Below the pieces are notes generated by a model. It made no database searches and was not told the origin of the DNA. It worked only from the letters and a program-made list of their open reading frames with translations. Positions 34,914 through 46,400 of a stretch of DNA of 64,000 nt are shown one piece after another (the first letter of the stretch is position 1; each line of letters starts with the position of its first letter). Source of the stretch: Symbiodinium microadriaticum (Eukaryota; Sar; Dinophyceae; Suessiales; Symbiodiniaceae); NCBI GenBank assembly GCA_001939145.1, contig LSRX01000137.1:835549-899548 (forward strand), in the 5' to 3' direction. The translations under genes and the position numbers were made by a program.

Positions 34914-35292
34914 TGCTTATAAGCAGTCCAGCTGCTTATCAGCAGACTTTCTGCTTATAAGCACCGCTTCTGCTTTTCAGCAATACCTTTCTGTTTACAA
35001 GCACTTGGGGCCGTATGAGCAGCTACACCCACGCGCCCCCGACACCAATCAAAACGGAGAGCACGAGCACCGGCACCAATTGCACAAACCTTACCGCAAA
35101 ATTCGCTGCATCTTTGTCTACCCTCCATGGAGGAACATGCCGGGCTTATGTAGCATACCACGACATGACGTTGCTTGTTTTTGGTTTCTTCTTCATATGA
35201 GGTTCATGATTTGTGGGGGTTGCTTACGAACACCTTCTCTGTTTATGAACACAGACATAATGAGCAACTTATAGAAACACTGTGTATACGAA
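34914..35292. repeat. Spaced array of short palindromes (TGCTTATAAGCA family)
   Basis: Five units about 18-21 bases apart (34914, 34932, 34951, 34970, 34991), each a near-palindrome of the form CTGCTTATAAGCAC, the later ones decaying to CTGCTTTTCAGCA and CTGTTTACAAGCAC. After about 220 unrelated bases a second group of diverged units follows (35219, 35238 and near 35280: TTGCTTACGAACACC, CTGTTTATGAACAC, GTGTATACGAACAG). Confidence 0.65.
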
Positions 35293-35294
35293 CA

Positions 35295-37220
35295 GTTCAA
35301 GGGTCCAAGCACCATGTAAACATGATTTAAACCATGGGGTACATCAAGGAAGCTTTACATATTTTGATATTCCCTAATAAAAACCGTTTCATAAATGTAT
35401 CGCCGCACCATGTGATAGAATAGATGCACTCTGCTCTAGGTTCTGCCAATATTTATTGGGTTGCATTATGAGTTTACTGGGAACGTCCGTTCCACACCAG
35501 GAAATATGCTTTCTATGTCTACATATACATTACAGGCATACATGCGGATAGAGTATATCTAAATATCTTCGATCTATCTATCCGTCCATGTATGTATCTA
35601 CCCATCTACTTATACATGCATACACACATTGGCCTAAGCATGGATGATGTCACCGACCTCTTAACCTGTGTACATACAATGAATAAAGCTCTGATAGAGT
35701 ATATGTTACAGCACCGTACTTTGCAGAAAAACAGTCTTGCGACAGTCCGCGTAACTGTGCATTGTGAATTGTTGGTGGGCCCTTCGTAGCAAATCATTGA
35801 GTCATACTGACATACTGAGATACTATAATAAAGGCTAACTTGAGTACTCACACAAACACATTGTCCTTTACCGAGTCAGAACACAAGGGAGTCAGAACAC
35901 GGCAAGGCTCTGCACCCTATGTTACCGAAAGTTAAAATTGTAGAGGAAGCTGGAAAGATGTGTGAAGTAATTGCTTCAAGTCTACTAGCTTTTTTCATTT
36001 CGCTTACAATCGGCGGCATATCTGCTGTGCAACTTGATGGTGGTAGTAAAGCGTACCATGGTAGTGCAAAATAGTGCAAACACATAAGCAATACATGCAT
36101 AGGCTTGTGCGTTTTTGCATCCCTGTATGAGTACAGGAAGGAATGCCCGTGTTTCTGTCTGCGTGCATTGTTACGACCCATAAAGAACAGATGTGTATGC
36201 ATGTTCCCCAACTTGTAGAAATACAATCTTGCGATAATCATTGTGGGCTGCGTATGATTGTGAGATGCCTCAAAAACAAATCATATTGACATACGGAGAT
36301 ACGGCAATACAGGCTCAGCAGAGTAGTCACACAAACACACAGACCTTCACTGAGTCAATGAACTACTTAAAATCAAATTTCCCTTTCATTTCGCTTGGAG
36401 GTGCATGATTTTATTGGGGTAGCAAAGCATACCACGGCAATGCAAACACACAGCAAACACATGTACGGGTTTGTGCATTTATGCTTGCATGCATGTGTAA
36501 CGGTAAGAATGTAAATGCCTGTGCATTCATGTGTACACGCATGTACTTACACAGCATGATGCATAATGCTGCATAATGTTACACCTTCGTGAGCAGTAGC
36601 ATGCATAAATGCATGCGACGTACAGCATAATTTTATATTCGGTATGATACCAAGAAGCACAATACTCAAAAACCCATGGCAGGCCGCCGTCTACGGAAAG
36701 CTCATGCCGCACAGCATGCAGGACAGTCGACCCCATATCAGTGTCAGATGTCGCTGAATTATAGGAATACTTTGGTAGTGTTAGTCAAGGATTATTGCTT
36801 CTGTCTTCTAGGGTCTACAATAATTTGTAACACAAGGACTCAAAGTGTATTGTGTGTAGGATTGCCGTGTAGGTTAAAAACATTCTGGAGTTTAGAAACG
36901 CTTTATCAATACAACATAAATTTGATTTGGTGCGCAAGGGTTTTCACGTGAACATAAGTGGCATTTCAGGGCTTACATTGCAATTTGTATGGGATTTGCC
37001 TACACTTTTTTGTAGACATTCTGGATTTCAGAAATATTTTATTCTAAAAAGCTTGAAACCTGCTGTAGTTTGGCTTTGGCTGAGACCACGCTGCCCTGAT
37101 CATGTGGACAAGAGTCGCCTGCAATACGTCCAAGGCACATCACACGTGACTGCATGCAATCACTCATGCAAGACAGGCGATTCCGGAACAGATGTCGCAG
37201 AAGGCTATAATGAAAAGGAA
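35295..37220. other. AT-rich island without recognised genes
   Basis: Base composition drops to clearly AT-rich relative to the rest. It holds GTAT/CATA-type words and an imperfect direct repeat: 35783-36130 is resembled by 36275-36510 (shared blocks such as ACTCACACAAACACA, AAAGCRTACCAYGG and TGCAAACACAYAGCAA). No open frame is convincing. Confidence 0.6.
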
Positions 37221-37629
37221 CATTGATGAGCAGCGCTCAAGGGCGGAAAAAAATCCTCTCAAGCAAAGCATTCCATGTTATGAAGGATTGCAGAACCGGC
37301 AAAAGACGGTGCGGCGCCAGTCAGAACCCATCAGAGATCAAGCAGAGGTTCGAGTAGCCGATGGCTGAGTAGGTGGGCGCTTGAGGTTGGCCTGATTTGC
37401 TATCCGCGTCTGCCATCCTCTTATTTGAGGGTTCTCTGTATGGGCCTGGGCACTTTCATCTGACTGACGGATTGCCAGCCGGGCTTGGCATATTCCGGGG
37501 TCAAGCTCTTACCCTAACGATCCTGCATGGATGGGGACAAAGTCCCATCTACAAACATACAAGGGGTACGACTTCGCACTCAGAGGCTGTGTCCTGTGAC
37601 TCGCCCAGAGTCGATGGAGGAGTCTGTAA

Positions 37630-38153
37630 TGCCCAAGCTTCGGACTAAAGGTGAAGACAGGGAACCCTTGCTCTGACAGGTCTTTCAATCTCGGCATCTC
37701 ACGTCGGTAGGCTTCGTGACAAGTCATGGTCGCCAGAGCTGCTACGGGAATCCCCTCGTTGGTGAGCGCTTCATCGGCATGGGTAGATGCAGATCATGCG
37801 TTAAGGTCTGGCAAAATCTGGCCACGCCGACCAATGTTTTGGAAGAGATCTTCGAGTTGCACGTCCGTCATGGTTCTGAATGTCCGCGCGAGGTTTCTGA
37901 AGTCGTCAGAAAGGATCCTTGCATGATACATCTGAGTGTATCGCCACAGCCCATTGCGGGTCTTGTTGTTGCGTGGCAAAGCACTGGCGGTGAGGAAATA
38001 AGGTTTCCCAGGTCTTGTTTGTACTGCGGGAAGCCGTGCATTACATTTTCGATTACCCACGCATTTCCATCTGTCAGGACAAGAAGCTATAACTTCGGCT
38101 TCTTCTGGCAGTTCTGCTGCAACTGATTCCATCGTACTCGGCAATTCTTCCAT
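37630..38153 (-). CDS. Hypothetical protein exon(s)
   Basis: From ATG at 38153: MEELPSTMESVAAELPEEAE, then FLTASALPRNNKTRNGLWRY, TQMYHARILSDDFRNLARTF and RTMTDVQLEDLFQNIGRRGQ. After a TGA at about 37793 the same frame continues as THADEALTNEGIPVAALATM, TCHEAYRREMPRLKDLSEQG and FPVFTFSPKL. The TGA lies in what could be a short intron with a GC donor (CTTAAC|GCATGA), although no clean acceptor was found. Both parts are strongly protein-like. No family recognised. Confidence 0.55.
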
Positions 38154-38159
38154 ATCGAC

Positions 38160-38895
38160 ATTCCGATCTTGATGATAGGACTGTCAGGGAAGGAATCGGC
38201 GTACATGACTAGATTTGTCCGGGCAAGTGCTTGGACGGGAAGCGAGAAGATGCCAGGCCTCGCTCGTACCCGGATAACCGCGTGCTTGGATCTGCAAGTC
38301 TTGCAGACACAGGTAGATTGAGTGATGCGTTTGGATAACTGATGCTGAACCAGGTCAGGCCTGCGAATATTAGTTTCGTGCAATTTAGTAAATTGATTTT
38401 GGTTGTGATGCTGGTGATGCTTTAACCAATATATTGTAAACAAAAGCTAGTCAGGAAAAGTCTTCTGTCTCAAACTAGTTTTCTCCGCTTGCGGCAACAT
38501 CACATCCTCCTTTGGAGTGTAAAGGTCATGAATCGGAAAAGCCCTGGACTTGTCTCCTCTTCGACAAAGAACAAGGGCTGCGCGACTGCTGTCTCTTTCG
38601 TGACACGTAGTGGAGCTGGCTCCGCCGGAGCTGGTTCTGAAACGGACTGCTCAGCTGGCTGCTGAGCTGGCTGTTGAGCCAGCCCTGCCTTGAATTGAAG
38701 GTTGTCAATGTCCTGAGTCGAGAGGCGAAGTCCTTGTGCTCGTAGCTGTGCTTCGCGATTGGTCTCCGGGCTGACTGCAGCAGCTGAAACAAAATGTGTA
38801 GTTCCCGAGCTCGTTGCTGGGAATCTTTCTTCAAGCTGTAATGGCTGCATGGGCAAACTCTCAAACCAAGAAAGCTGATTTGACTCATCGTACAA
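38160..38895 (-). CDS. Hypothetical protein, Gln/Pro/Ala-rich region
   Basis: A stop-free minus frame at 38895-38500 reads QLSWFESLPMQPLQLEERFP, then HFVSAAAVSPETNREAQLRA and QGLRLSTQDIDNLQFKAGLA, followed by a QPAQQPAEQ repeat. That repeat corresponds to a GCTCAGCTGGCTGCT-type palindromic tract at 38649-38683. The frame ends in TQRRM-like residues and a stop at 38500. A second segment at about 38310-38190 (KHAVIRVRARPGIFSLPVQA) may be another exon of the same gene as 38153-37630. No start codon is seen in the first frame. Function unknown. Confidence 0.5.
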
Positions 38896-39092
38896 CTTAT
38901 GGACTACTCCTGAAACTGGCAGAGCGTGGTTTGGATCTACTTGGTCATCGACGGAGAGTCCGAGTCTTTGAAGCTATGATTCGCCGTACCCTGCACTATT
39001 CTGTGCAGCGAGGTCGCGTAGGGATGCGATGCCAGGTGCGACTAAATAAACCTGGACAACAATCATTAGAGACACAAGCAGCCAATGGATGA
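38896..39092 (+). CDS. Possible plus-strand exon
   Basis: The plus frame reads THRTTYGLLLKLAERGLDLL, then GHRRRVRVFEAMIRRTLHYS and VQRGRVGMRCQVRLNKPGQQ before TGA at 39090-39092. Minus frames here carry stops, so this is one of the better plus-strand candidates. Basic and leucine-rich; no family recognised. Confidence 0.35.
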
Positions 39093-39215
39093 AAGCCTCC
39101 AGAGTCCAAACATATCATCCCCACTCGACCAGAGTCCTTTCATGTCCCCTCAGCAGCCTTGGCAGGCCGAGAGTCTAGACTTTGAAAGGATCAAATGCAA
39201 TCAGATGCTGTGAAG

Positions 39216-40265
39216 CTATGATCCTTTAAATTCCAGCAGTGCACGGCATTGGCGCGCGCACTTGGAGAGTGAGGTGTCTATGGCCGGCGGGTGCGGCCGC
39301 GATGCCTGGCAGCTCAGGAAGCAAATTCCGGAAAGCAGGGCATTCGAGAATCTCCGTTCCGAAGTCAAAGCTCGGAGGGATCTAGCAAAAGCTGCCTCAT
39401 CACTTTGCAGACCTAACATGACTTGGCTGACATCGCGGCATCCGAGCTTTGACGGGACGTGTTCGTAGGAATACCCTGAAGTACAAAACCCCAGTCCCAG
39501 GCAGGCTTCTAATTCGCTGTACAAGAAGGTGGGCACGCTGGCTACTGCGACGAACTGGCGGCACCATGCTGTACCCAAAATTAGCGATTTCTTGCTTTGT
39601 GGCCAAAGGCTTGCAGATCAGCTCTGCTGACTTGCGGTGGAGCTGGAAACCACAACCACTGCCGTTCCGTTCGTTGAACACAGTTGTTCGGTTGTCGACT
39701 CAAGTGCCAAGTTGATCTGCATGGCGATGCAATGCCAGGTTCCACGAATTCCGAGTCAAATCAGTTTGTACAGCTGTGCCGGAGGCGTCCAGCCCATCTT
39801 GCCTCTGACAGGCGGGTTCAAGCATCTGGTTGGAGAGGGGGATGGGGGGGGGGGGGGTACTGCACGAACCTGAAAGCCTGGTGCCCAGCGCTCTTGCAAG
39901 ATTTGCCGGAGCTGATGGGAAGCGCAAAAGCAATGACAACAACAGCAAGTGCCACTGAATCAGGCCGTTTCAATCAAGTTGCGGCAGCATCCTTAGCTGT
40001 TCCACGGCAAACACTGTCTTGGCGGCAGCAGATTCCAGTAGATTGTTGTCCAGTAGCCCATGGTAGGCAGGCGCTAGCATTGGGCTGGAAACGAAGGTCC
40101 ACACACGTAGCAAAGGAATGTCTCTACTGTGTAACCGTAACCGGGATTCTGACTCCTCCGCAAGTGCCGATTCCGAGATATGACGATTCTGGTCAATCGG
40201 CAAGCACCAAAGGACCCGTGTCAGCAGATCCCCCAAACCCATGTCTTGCAACCCTGTTGCTGTAG
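39216..40265 (-). CDS. Hypothetical exons downstream of the KH gene
   Basis: About 40265-39970 reads GLGDLLTRVLWCLPIDQNRH, then ISESALAEESESRLRLHSRD, IPLLRVWTFVSSPMLAPAYH and GLLDNNLLESAAAKTVFAVE. About 39680-39530 reads GSGCGFQLHRKSAELICKPL then ATKQEIANFGYSMVPPVRRS. About 39500-39290 reads EHVPSKLGCRDVSQVMLGLQ then SDEAAFARSLRALTSERRFS. They could be 3' exons of the KH gene or a separate gene. A G-tract (39844-39857) interrupts the region. No family recognised. Confidence 0.45.
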
Positions 40266-40429
40266 AAATGCACGGAGATGTTGCTAAGTAGCGTCTCAAC
40301 CTGGCAAACAAGCCGAGGTCATGCAAACCTCCTACGAAGAAAAGATGCAGACATGCATGTTCATCTGAACATGTTTCGCAGGGGCTGCACCTTCTGCTTG
40401 GCAACCTCTAGCTCCTTCTCACTGCTGCA

Positions 40430-41640
40430 ACTCCTCAGAAAGGCGCTGCTTGACTTTAACGTGTCTGTGAAGCATCGCGAAGCCATGAAGGCGGCCACTG
40501 CAAGACAAGGAACAGTGCAATCTGCAACGGTGTATCGGCCTTGTGTGAGATTGGACTGGGCAGATCGGCTTCAGAATTGAAACACCGGCAAACCGAGATG
40601 ATGCTTCCAACTTCTCGCGCCTCCCGTGCTACACCGTTCCGGAGGACGTCGCAATGGGCACTTGCTCTCCCCCGGATCCGGACTTTGCAGTCATCCGTGG
40701 CGATTGCACGCATATTGCCTTCAGACTGGGGCGGATGGATACTTGGACAGTGATAGCGCCTGCAAAATAAACTACAGGAATTGAAGGGCGTGCAGAAGGG
40801 GGTGCACTCTCAGCAATCCAAGGCACAGCCCTCACGGCCGATGAGGCGAGGGACAAGATCGAAGTCTTTGTGCTTCTCACTGTTGTAGCCGACGAAGGAG
40901 AACCTAGAGACATGAAGTGATATCTTCCAGCTCAAGTCGCGTTTGATCGTCTTTGTGATGACGCTCTGTCAAAGATCAAGCTCGCCAAGAAGCTTGCAGG
41001 TTGCTTTGCGTGACACACCTCACGTGATTGGTTCAATCAAAACAGACTTGATAAACAGACAGCCTGTGTGTCAAGAAAAACCAGCGCCAATTGCGACCAG
41101 GAACCACTCTGACCGCCTGCACCGCCTGCTCAGGTTTGCTGAGTCGGTTACTGAAGGCGCCGCAAGGCGTTACAGTCTCAATATGATCTGCTCGCACTTC
41201 ACAGGCACAAGACTATGCCACACTGACCTAAGTTTCTTGTGCTTGGAGCTTCAGGCTCAGGATGAAGCTTCTTGACTAGGGCGAGACTGTTCCACTCACA
41301 TCGGAGCATTCAGTTCTGCTGGTGCAAACCTCCACCAACCCTAGCAAGCGATCCTCTGCTTCACTCGCAGCAGTGCCATCGAAGTACTTTGAACCCTCCA
41401 GCTTCTGGCCCCCTCCAGCAAGCTCCACGACCGTGGCAGGCAAGCATGGCAAGCCTTGCGCGGCTTGCCCAACACAAGGCCCTGGCGGAAGTGGTTGTAG
41501 TTCCGGCAGCCTCAGGCGAACCACAAGGAACTTTCTATCGCCATCTCTCGGTTCTTCTGCAGTGCAGGCGTGAGACGGCTCTTTCTGCTTCTTCTTGGCA
41601 GCTTTCGCAGACTTCGGCTTCTGGTTGCTTTGGGGAGCAC
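40430..41640 (-). CDS. KH-domain RNA-binding protein (multi-exon, partial)
   Basis: KH domains bind single-stranded RNA or DNA through a G-x-x-G loop. Exon 40903-40827 (AG|G start) reads VGYNSEKHKDFDLVPRLIGR and ends in the GREG loop, at a GT donor inside a Cys codon. Exon 40718 onward completes it: CNMRAIATDDCKVRIRGRAS, giving the continuous LIGREGCNMRAIA...KVRIRG core. Exon 40539-40505 (ADTPLQIALFLVLQ) matches the strand that follows in this family, and about 40490-40432 reads FAMLHRHVKVKQRLSEELQQ before a GT donor. An upstream exon in 41640-41332 (KPKSAKAAKKKQKEPSHACT ... RKFLVVRLRLPELQPLPPG) probably supplies the N-terminal region. Start and end are not located. The plus-strand ORF across 40777-40919 is its shadow. 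Confidence 0.8.
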
Positions 41641-41950
41641 ATGTCCTCAGTGCAGTTTCACACAGCACGTGAAGGCTTTCCGATCTCGCTGATGGCTTGT
41701 GGTGTACTCGAGCGCGCGACTTTGTGCCGGCCACTCGACGCTTGTGGATTGAGGCGCGGCTGCATGTAGGATCCTGCCATGACAGTGCCAACTGAAGCGC
41801 GCTCGCAAAGCAAGTGGGGTGTTATGGTGCACGTCTCGCATCGCATCGTCGGTTCAGGTTCAACCAGTCTTTCTGGGTCTGCCCACCCGACCAGGCATAT
41901 TCCGATTTCTGTGGAAACCTGAAAGGGAGCCTTGTCCAAGCATCATCCTA

Positions 41951-42035
41951 CAAGGACTCCGGGAGGCGGGGAGGCGGGGGGGGAGGGCCCCANACAAGGA
42001 CTCCGGGAGGCGGGGAGGCGGGGGGGGGTTGGGGG
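41951..42035. repeat. Two adjacent copies of a G-rich 32-base unit with one N
   Basis: AAGGACTCCGGGAGGCGGGG followed by a G-run appears twice (41951 and about 41996), with a single undetermined base between them at about 41992. Probably a short tandem duplication or an assembly join in a G-tract. Confidence 0.7.
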
Positions 42036-42039
42036 AAAG

Positions 42040-43190
42040 AGCTGAGACTCAAAGCGAGAAGCTCCAGCGATTGCCCAGACGGAACATCATGCAGCAAGCG
42101 GCGCTTCGAGAAGACACCGTGCAAATAAATGTCTCGAAGAGTATACGGCGTGTGAGGGTTGGGGAGGATTGGGAATAACATGGATGAACATCCCCAGCAA
42201 ACATGAGTCCTGTTGGAGCAGATCAGCTGTAGCATCCGAAGACCACAGCAATGTCGTGTCGGCTTCGTCCAATGTCTGCGCCAACCTCGGCAGGCTGAAA
42301 GATCATGTTTGGAGAAACTCACAAGACTTTGACGGCGAGACAACAGCAGCCCAAGCCCTAAACAGCCACAGGGGCGCCCTTCAAAGGCCCAATGACTTGC
42401 CAGCTTCTTGAACTGGTGACCCCAACATCAAGGAAACGTGCGTCGGCCCCCCAAGGAGGTTAGCGAATGCACCATTGCTGTGTGGAGTTTGTCCGTGTGT
42501 GAAAGAAGAGGATGGATCTTCCCTGGTGGTTTCTGTGATCTCAACGGCATGCGGCAGACCAGCTACTGGTAGAGTGGTTAACCCAGGCTTTAGGACCTTT
42601 GACCCGACTGTTTAGTTCTCGGCCTAGCATCAACAAGGGACGCCATCGATTCGCAAAGTAAGACCTCCGAAATAAAAAAAAATTGTCTGGTGTTGCAACA
42701 AAATGCACTTACAACCTCCAGAGGGCGAATGCAACGCAAGAAGGACGAATCCCGCCCATATCATATACCAGAGAAGATGACTCCCTTTTCGCGGTTTTCG
42801 CGTATAAACCCCAGGTCGACCACCCACGCACCCGCAAGGTACGCGATGCCACTTTGGTTTTCCTCTTCTTCCCCCACTCGCACCTCTTACGAAACCCAGG
42901 CAGCCAAGAGCTGAGGCAGAATGCCAGGCATTAGATGTTTCAGCAGAAGAACGGCAATTCGAGACCGGGAGGAGGTCGGATGCAGAAGGGCAGCACCTGT
43001 CGCTGCAGCGCAGGCTCCTCCGTTGTCCCACAGCGAGGCTGCTGGCACAGTAGGCTTCCTCGACCGGCCAGTTCCTGACATAGGGCGTCTGGGAATAGTT
43101 CAACAATCAAAGTCATAGGACAGAAGAGATGGAGAGGCAAGCGTTGTCCTGCAGAAGGCTCACATATGCAGCTCCGTCGTTAAAGCATTC
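42040..43190. other. No gene recognised
   Basis: Short frames on both strands only. The 158-codon minus frame at 43106-42630 has an unlikely composition. Confidence 0.45.
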
Positions 43191-43199
43191 CTTCAAGGG

Positions 43200-44068
43200 C
43201 CGGACTTGCCAACGGCACTACGGGATTTCTCGACAGCTCTTGCCTCGACTTGGTCTAACAGCAGCTTGGGGGACAAGTAAAAGCTGCCCTCTAGCAGATT
43301 GTAGGAGGCATGGGCGTTGAGAGCCATGGCACGATGTCGAAAAAAGGCTGAGCCAAAAGCTACATTGTCCTCAAAGATCAAGCGATTGCCTTGCTGCACC
43401 TTCACAGCTCTGGTCTTGCTGCTCGCTGGCGCACCTTTGGCATAGCCCACTGCGAATGGATGTAAAGCCATTGATGCCTGATCAACAGCTCTTCAGCTGT
43501 GCCATGACTTTCGGTGCAGCTTTTCGGGGCCATGTAGCCATGTGCTTCAATGCGGTGTCAGACGACTCGAGGCTGCTGCACTCCAAGTCCACAAAGCCGA
43601 CCTCAGAAGTTTGCGCTGAGATGGAGGCACCACCCTACATCTAAGTCACTGAGGCCGGAACCCACCCCAACGGGCAGCCCTGGATCCAAATAGCCTCTCA
43701 ACTGTCATGGCCATGCGGCGCATCGCAGCTGCAAGTTGTCGCCTCGTGGTCCATGCTCGAGTAATAGATTGTAGCAGAGCCAGATCTCAAGGCACCTTGC
43801 AATCTCGTTCCATTCTTTTTGTATTTGTCTCACCTCGCGTGTCCGCCGATCCTGCCGGACAATTCGTGCCACATCTTCCGAGGACGTGTGCCGCCTCGGA
43901 TGCGTTCTCTGGGACATAAGCATAGTCGGATGCCGAGGCTCGCACGGAGCCATCGTTGCAGAAGATCGTCATGTTGCCCAGCGTGCCGCTGGGGCATGGC
44001 CTGGAGCAGAAATCCACAGAGTCCACAAGGAGAAACCTCTTCGCACCAAGGCTTCCACCCAGCACCAA
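43200..44068 (-). CDS. Hypothetical gene, three probable exons
   Basis: About 44020-43970, after AG|G, reads PCPSGTLGNMTIFCNDGS and ends at a GT donor; the same FCNDGS end recurs at 33.8 kb. About 43610-43485 reads EVGFVDLECSSLESSDTALK, then HMATWPRKAAPKVMAQLKS. About 43455-43215 reads GYAKGAPASSKTRAVKVQQG, then NRLIFEDNVAFGSAFFRHRA, MALNAHASYNLLEGSFYLSP and KLLLDQVEARAVEKSR. All are well balanced and stop-free. No family recognised. Confidence 0.5.
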
Positions 44069-44557
44069 ACTCGCCTGGCTCGCACTGCGTGCCAGTGCTG
44101 GGCTTGAACTTGAGGCTATCAGGCGCTAAAGGTGACCCTGAGCCCGTGTGTCAAATCCTGAAGCCTTGGCCTGCTGATGCCTGGGGTCTCCGACATGCTG
44201 CAACAGCAGAGCCGATAGCACTAAAAACTTCACTCAACTTTCGAGCGGGCCCACGGATTTCCTGAACAGCCCATCATATACCCAAGCAAGATCAACAGGC
44301 ATACTCGAACAAGATCAATCAACGGACCGGCGTGTCAGTCGCAGGCTCGGAGTTGGGTCTCTGTGAAGGCATTAAATTCAGAAGAGTCACCGTGCCGCGT
44401 GGGTGGATACTTCACCTGCGGTTGATGTGAAGAGTCATATGCTAAGGACTGTTTAAGGAGCTTGGCAATCTGATGTCAAAGGCGTGCCGGAGTTGTTTTC
44501 ATGAAGTTTCAAGCCTCCCGTGCTTGAGCAGCCTGATCAAGCCACGCCAAGCAGATT

Positions 44558-44776
44558 TCACGGGTTTCTGACTGGCTGAAGCACACAAACTTGCGACAGT
44601 ACCATTGTTACAGTACCTGTGACCCATGAAAGCTGGTTGGGCAATACTTGCTCAGGCACCCCACAGAGGGTTTCGCCGGCGACAAGACTCTGCATAACCA
44701 AGATAAAACTCATACCTGCGTGGTCTTGTAGTACAACCTTTGTCTTGGAAACATCATACGGCTGCCAGCCAAGCAC
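44558..44776 (-). CDS. Hypothetical exon
   Basis: The minus frame reads GWQPYDVSKTKVVLQDHAGM, then SFILVMQSLVAGETLCGVPE and QVLPNQLSWVTGTVTMVLSQ. Good composition, opposite frame poorer. No family recognised; it lies upstream of the 44.07-43.2 kb gene and might belong to it. Confidence 0.4.
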   Translation of the reverse strand: MLGWQPYDVSKTKVVLQDHAGMSFILVMQSLVAGETLCGVPEQVLPNQLSWVTGTVTMVLSQVCVLQPVRNP

Positions 44777-45131
44777 TCCTTGTCATTCCCACACCATCTG
44801 CCAGCTGTGCAAATGTGCTGAAACAATGCCTGAGTTTTGTGTCTCTAATTAACTCCTGAACAGCAAAGGAAGTGCCCTCTCAAGCCAGGCGACGAATACA
44901 TGTGCAAACCCAGCTGGATAAGATGCGACGCCTGCTAAAGCCGTCATTCAAAAAACAGCAGATGCATGTGGCTCAGGTTCCCAAAAAACACCTTGTGCAA
45001 ATTGCCACGGGCTTGCCCCGTCACAACTCTTCATTATTAATCGCTCTCAGAGAGGATCGTGACCAGCTGAAAGCTCCTGCGATTTCATCGGCTCAATAAT
45101 AACACTTTGCAGGCTCAACCACCGATGAACC

Positions 45132-45930
45132 ATGCCTTCTCAAACTGTACGCCTCGTGCAGGCAGGCTTCTACCTCACAGCGTGGTGGCACGGCACTGGG
45201 GAGTTCAAGCTGCAAGAGGACTTAAGGGCTCTTGGAATCACCACAGGGTCAAAGAGGCCTATTGTGCACAAGGTCGCCCCATTTGGAGCCCAACTCTTCG
45301 AATTTTATTCCAGTGAGTGGCAGGACCCAGCGCTTGCTTTCGTGGCCCTTCGGTGCGGATGCGGCTGGTCGCGGCAGGCAACCTGTCAAAAGGCTCCCCG
45401 GCTGTGAATCGTGCTTAGCAAAAGATCATCAAGCTTATCGGGCCGCCTTCCTCCTGTCGTCCTATGACGGGAGCTGTCTGCCTTGGACGGCTCGACCGTT
45501 GACAGAGTAAGTGATCACTGCCAAAGTCCAACAGGCGTCCTCGAAAGCAGCGCCAGGAGAGGGTCAAAGTCCACGGAGTTCCCTGCGAGTCTGGAGAAAC
45601 ATGGAGAAACCATACGGCAGAAGCAGCTATGTTTCCAGGAGCACGCAGCGTTTCCTGAAACCGCCGGCACAGTCAGCTTGCAAGACGGGATCCCACCTGG
45701 ATCCACGGCCGCCCGGGCCTATCTTGGACCGAGTCAACATTTTTCGAGTTCCAACCGCATGGCCATGGCAACATCTGAAATTCATGCGAGGTACCCAGGC
45801 GAGCGCAGCAGCGGACTGCAACGCATTCGCAGCTGCAGCATGTTCTTGTGCGGAGATGGCAGCCTGGATGCTGCCAGATGCTGCTGACGCACACTGGAAG
45901 GAGAAGCTGAGAAAGCAGGCAAAAAGGTGA
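45132..45930 (+). CDS. Possible plus-strand gene, two segments
   Basis: From ATG at 45132 the frame reads RLVQAGFYLTAWWHGTGEFK, then LQEDLRALGITTGSKRPIVH and KVAPFGAQLFEFYSSEWQDP; no long minus frame competes here. A second plus segment at 45790-45930 reads QASAAADCNAFAAAACSCAE, then MAAWMLPDAADAHWKEKLRK and a stop. It is the best plus-strand candidate in the window. No family recognised and intron limits not placed. Confidence 0.4.
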
Positions 45931-46192
45931 GGCTAGTAGTAATTACTAGCATGGTCCAACATGGGAAACTCGTCTGCATAACCACAAAAAGATGGAAAGA
46001 CAAATAGATGGATGGATGGGTGGATAGCTAGATAACTAGATATATCCATCCATCCATACGTACATATGTACATGCGTACATGCCTACATACAGCAGCAAA
46101 GCCAAGTCACATCACGTTTTATTGGAACACAGCCGTCTAAGGGGACGGGCGCGATGCGAGGGGGGTTACATCATGGTCACATCAACATGGCT

Positions 46193-46400
46193 TTCCCCAT
46201 GTAGATGCCCGATTTCAGAAGCACCCACACAAGAGACACGTCGGTAGAATCATAAAGCAGCAGAACCAGCTGTTCCCCATGTAGACGCTCGATTTAGCAA
46301 GCACCAGCTCCAGAAACACATCAGCGACATCGCATCAAACGGCAAATCAAAACCAGCTGTTCCCCATGTAGGCGTTCGATTTTGCAAGCACCCAGCAATA
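46193..46400. repeat. Three-copy tandem repeat, period about 80-87 bases
   Basis: A block beginning TTCCCCATGTAGRYGYYCGA and followed by AGCAAGCACC occurs at 46193, 46273 and 46360; a fragment (GTAGACGCTCG) is at 46500. The surrounding 46.0-46.9 kb shows no gene. Confidence 0.75.

Noticed and set aside
40777-40919. Plus-strand exon-like frame ALSAIQGTALTADEARDKIE
   Set aside because: It looked convincing alone, but the minus strand of the same bases encodes the KH motif and joins the next KH exon in frame.
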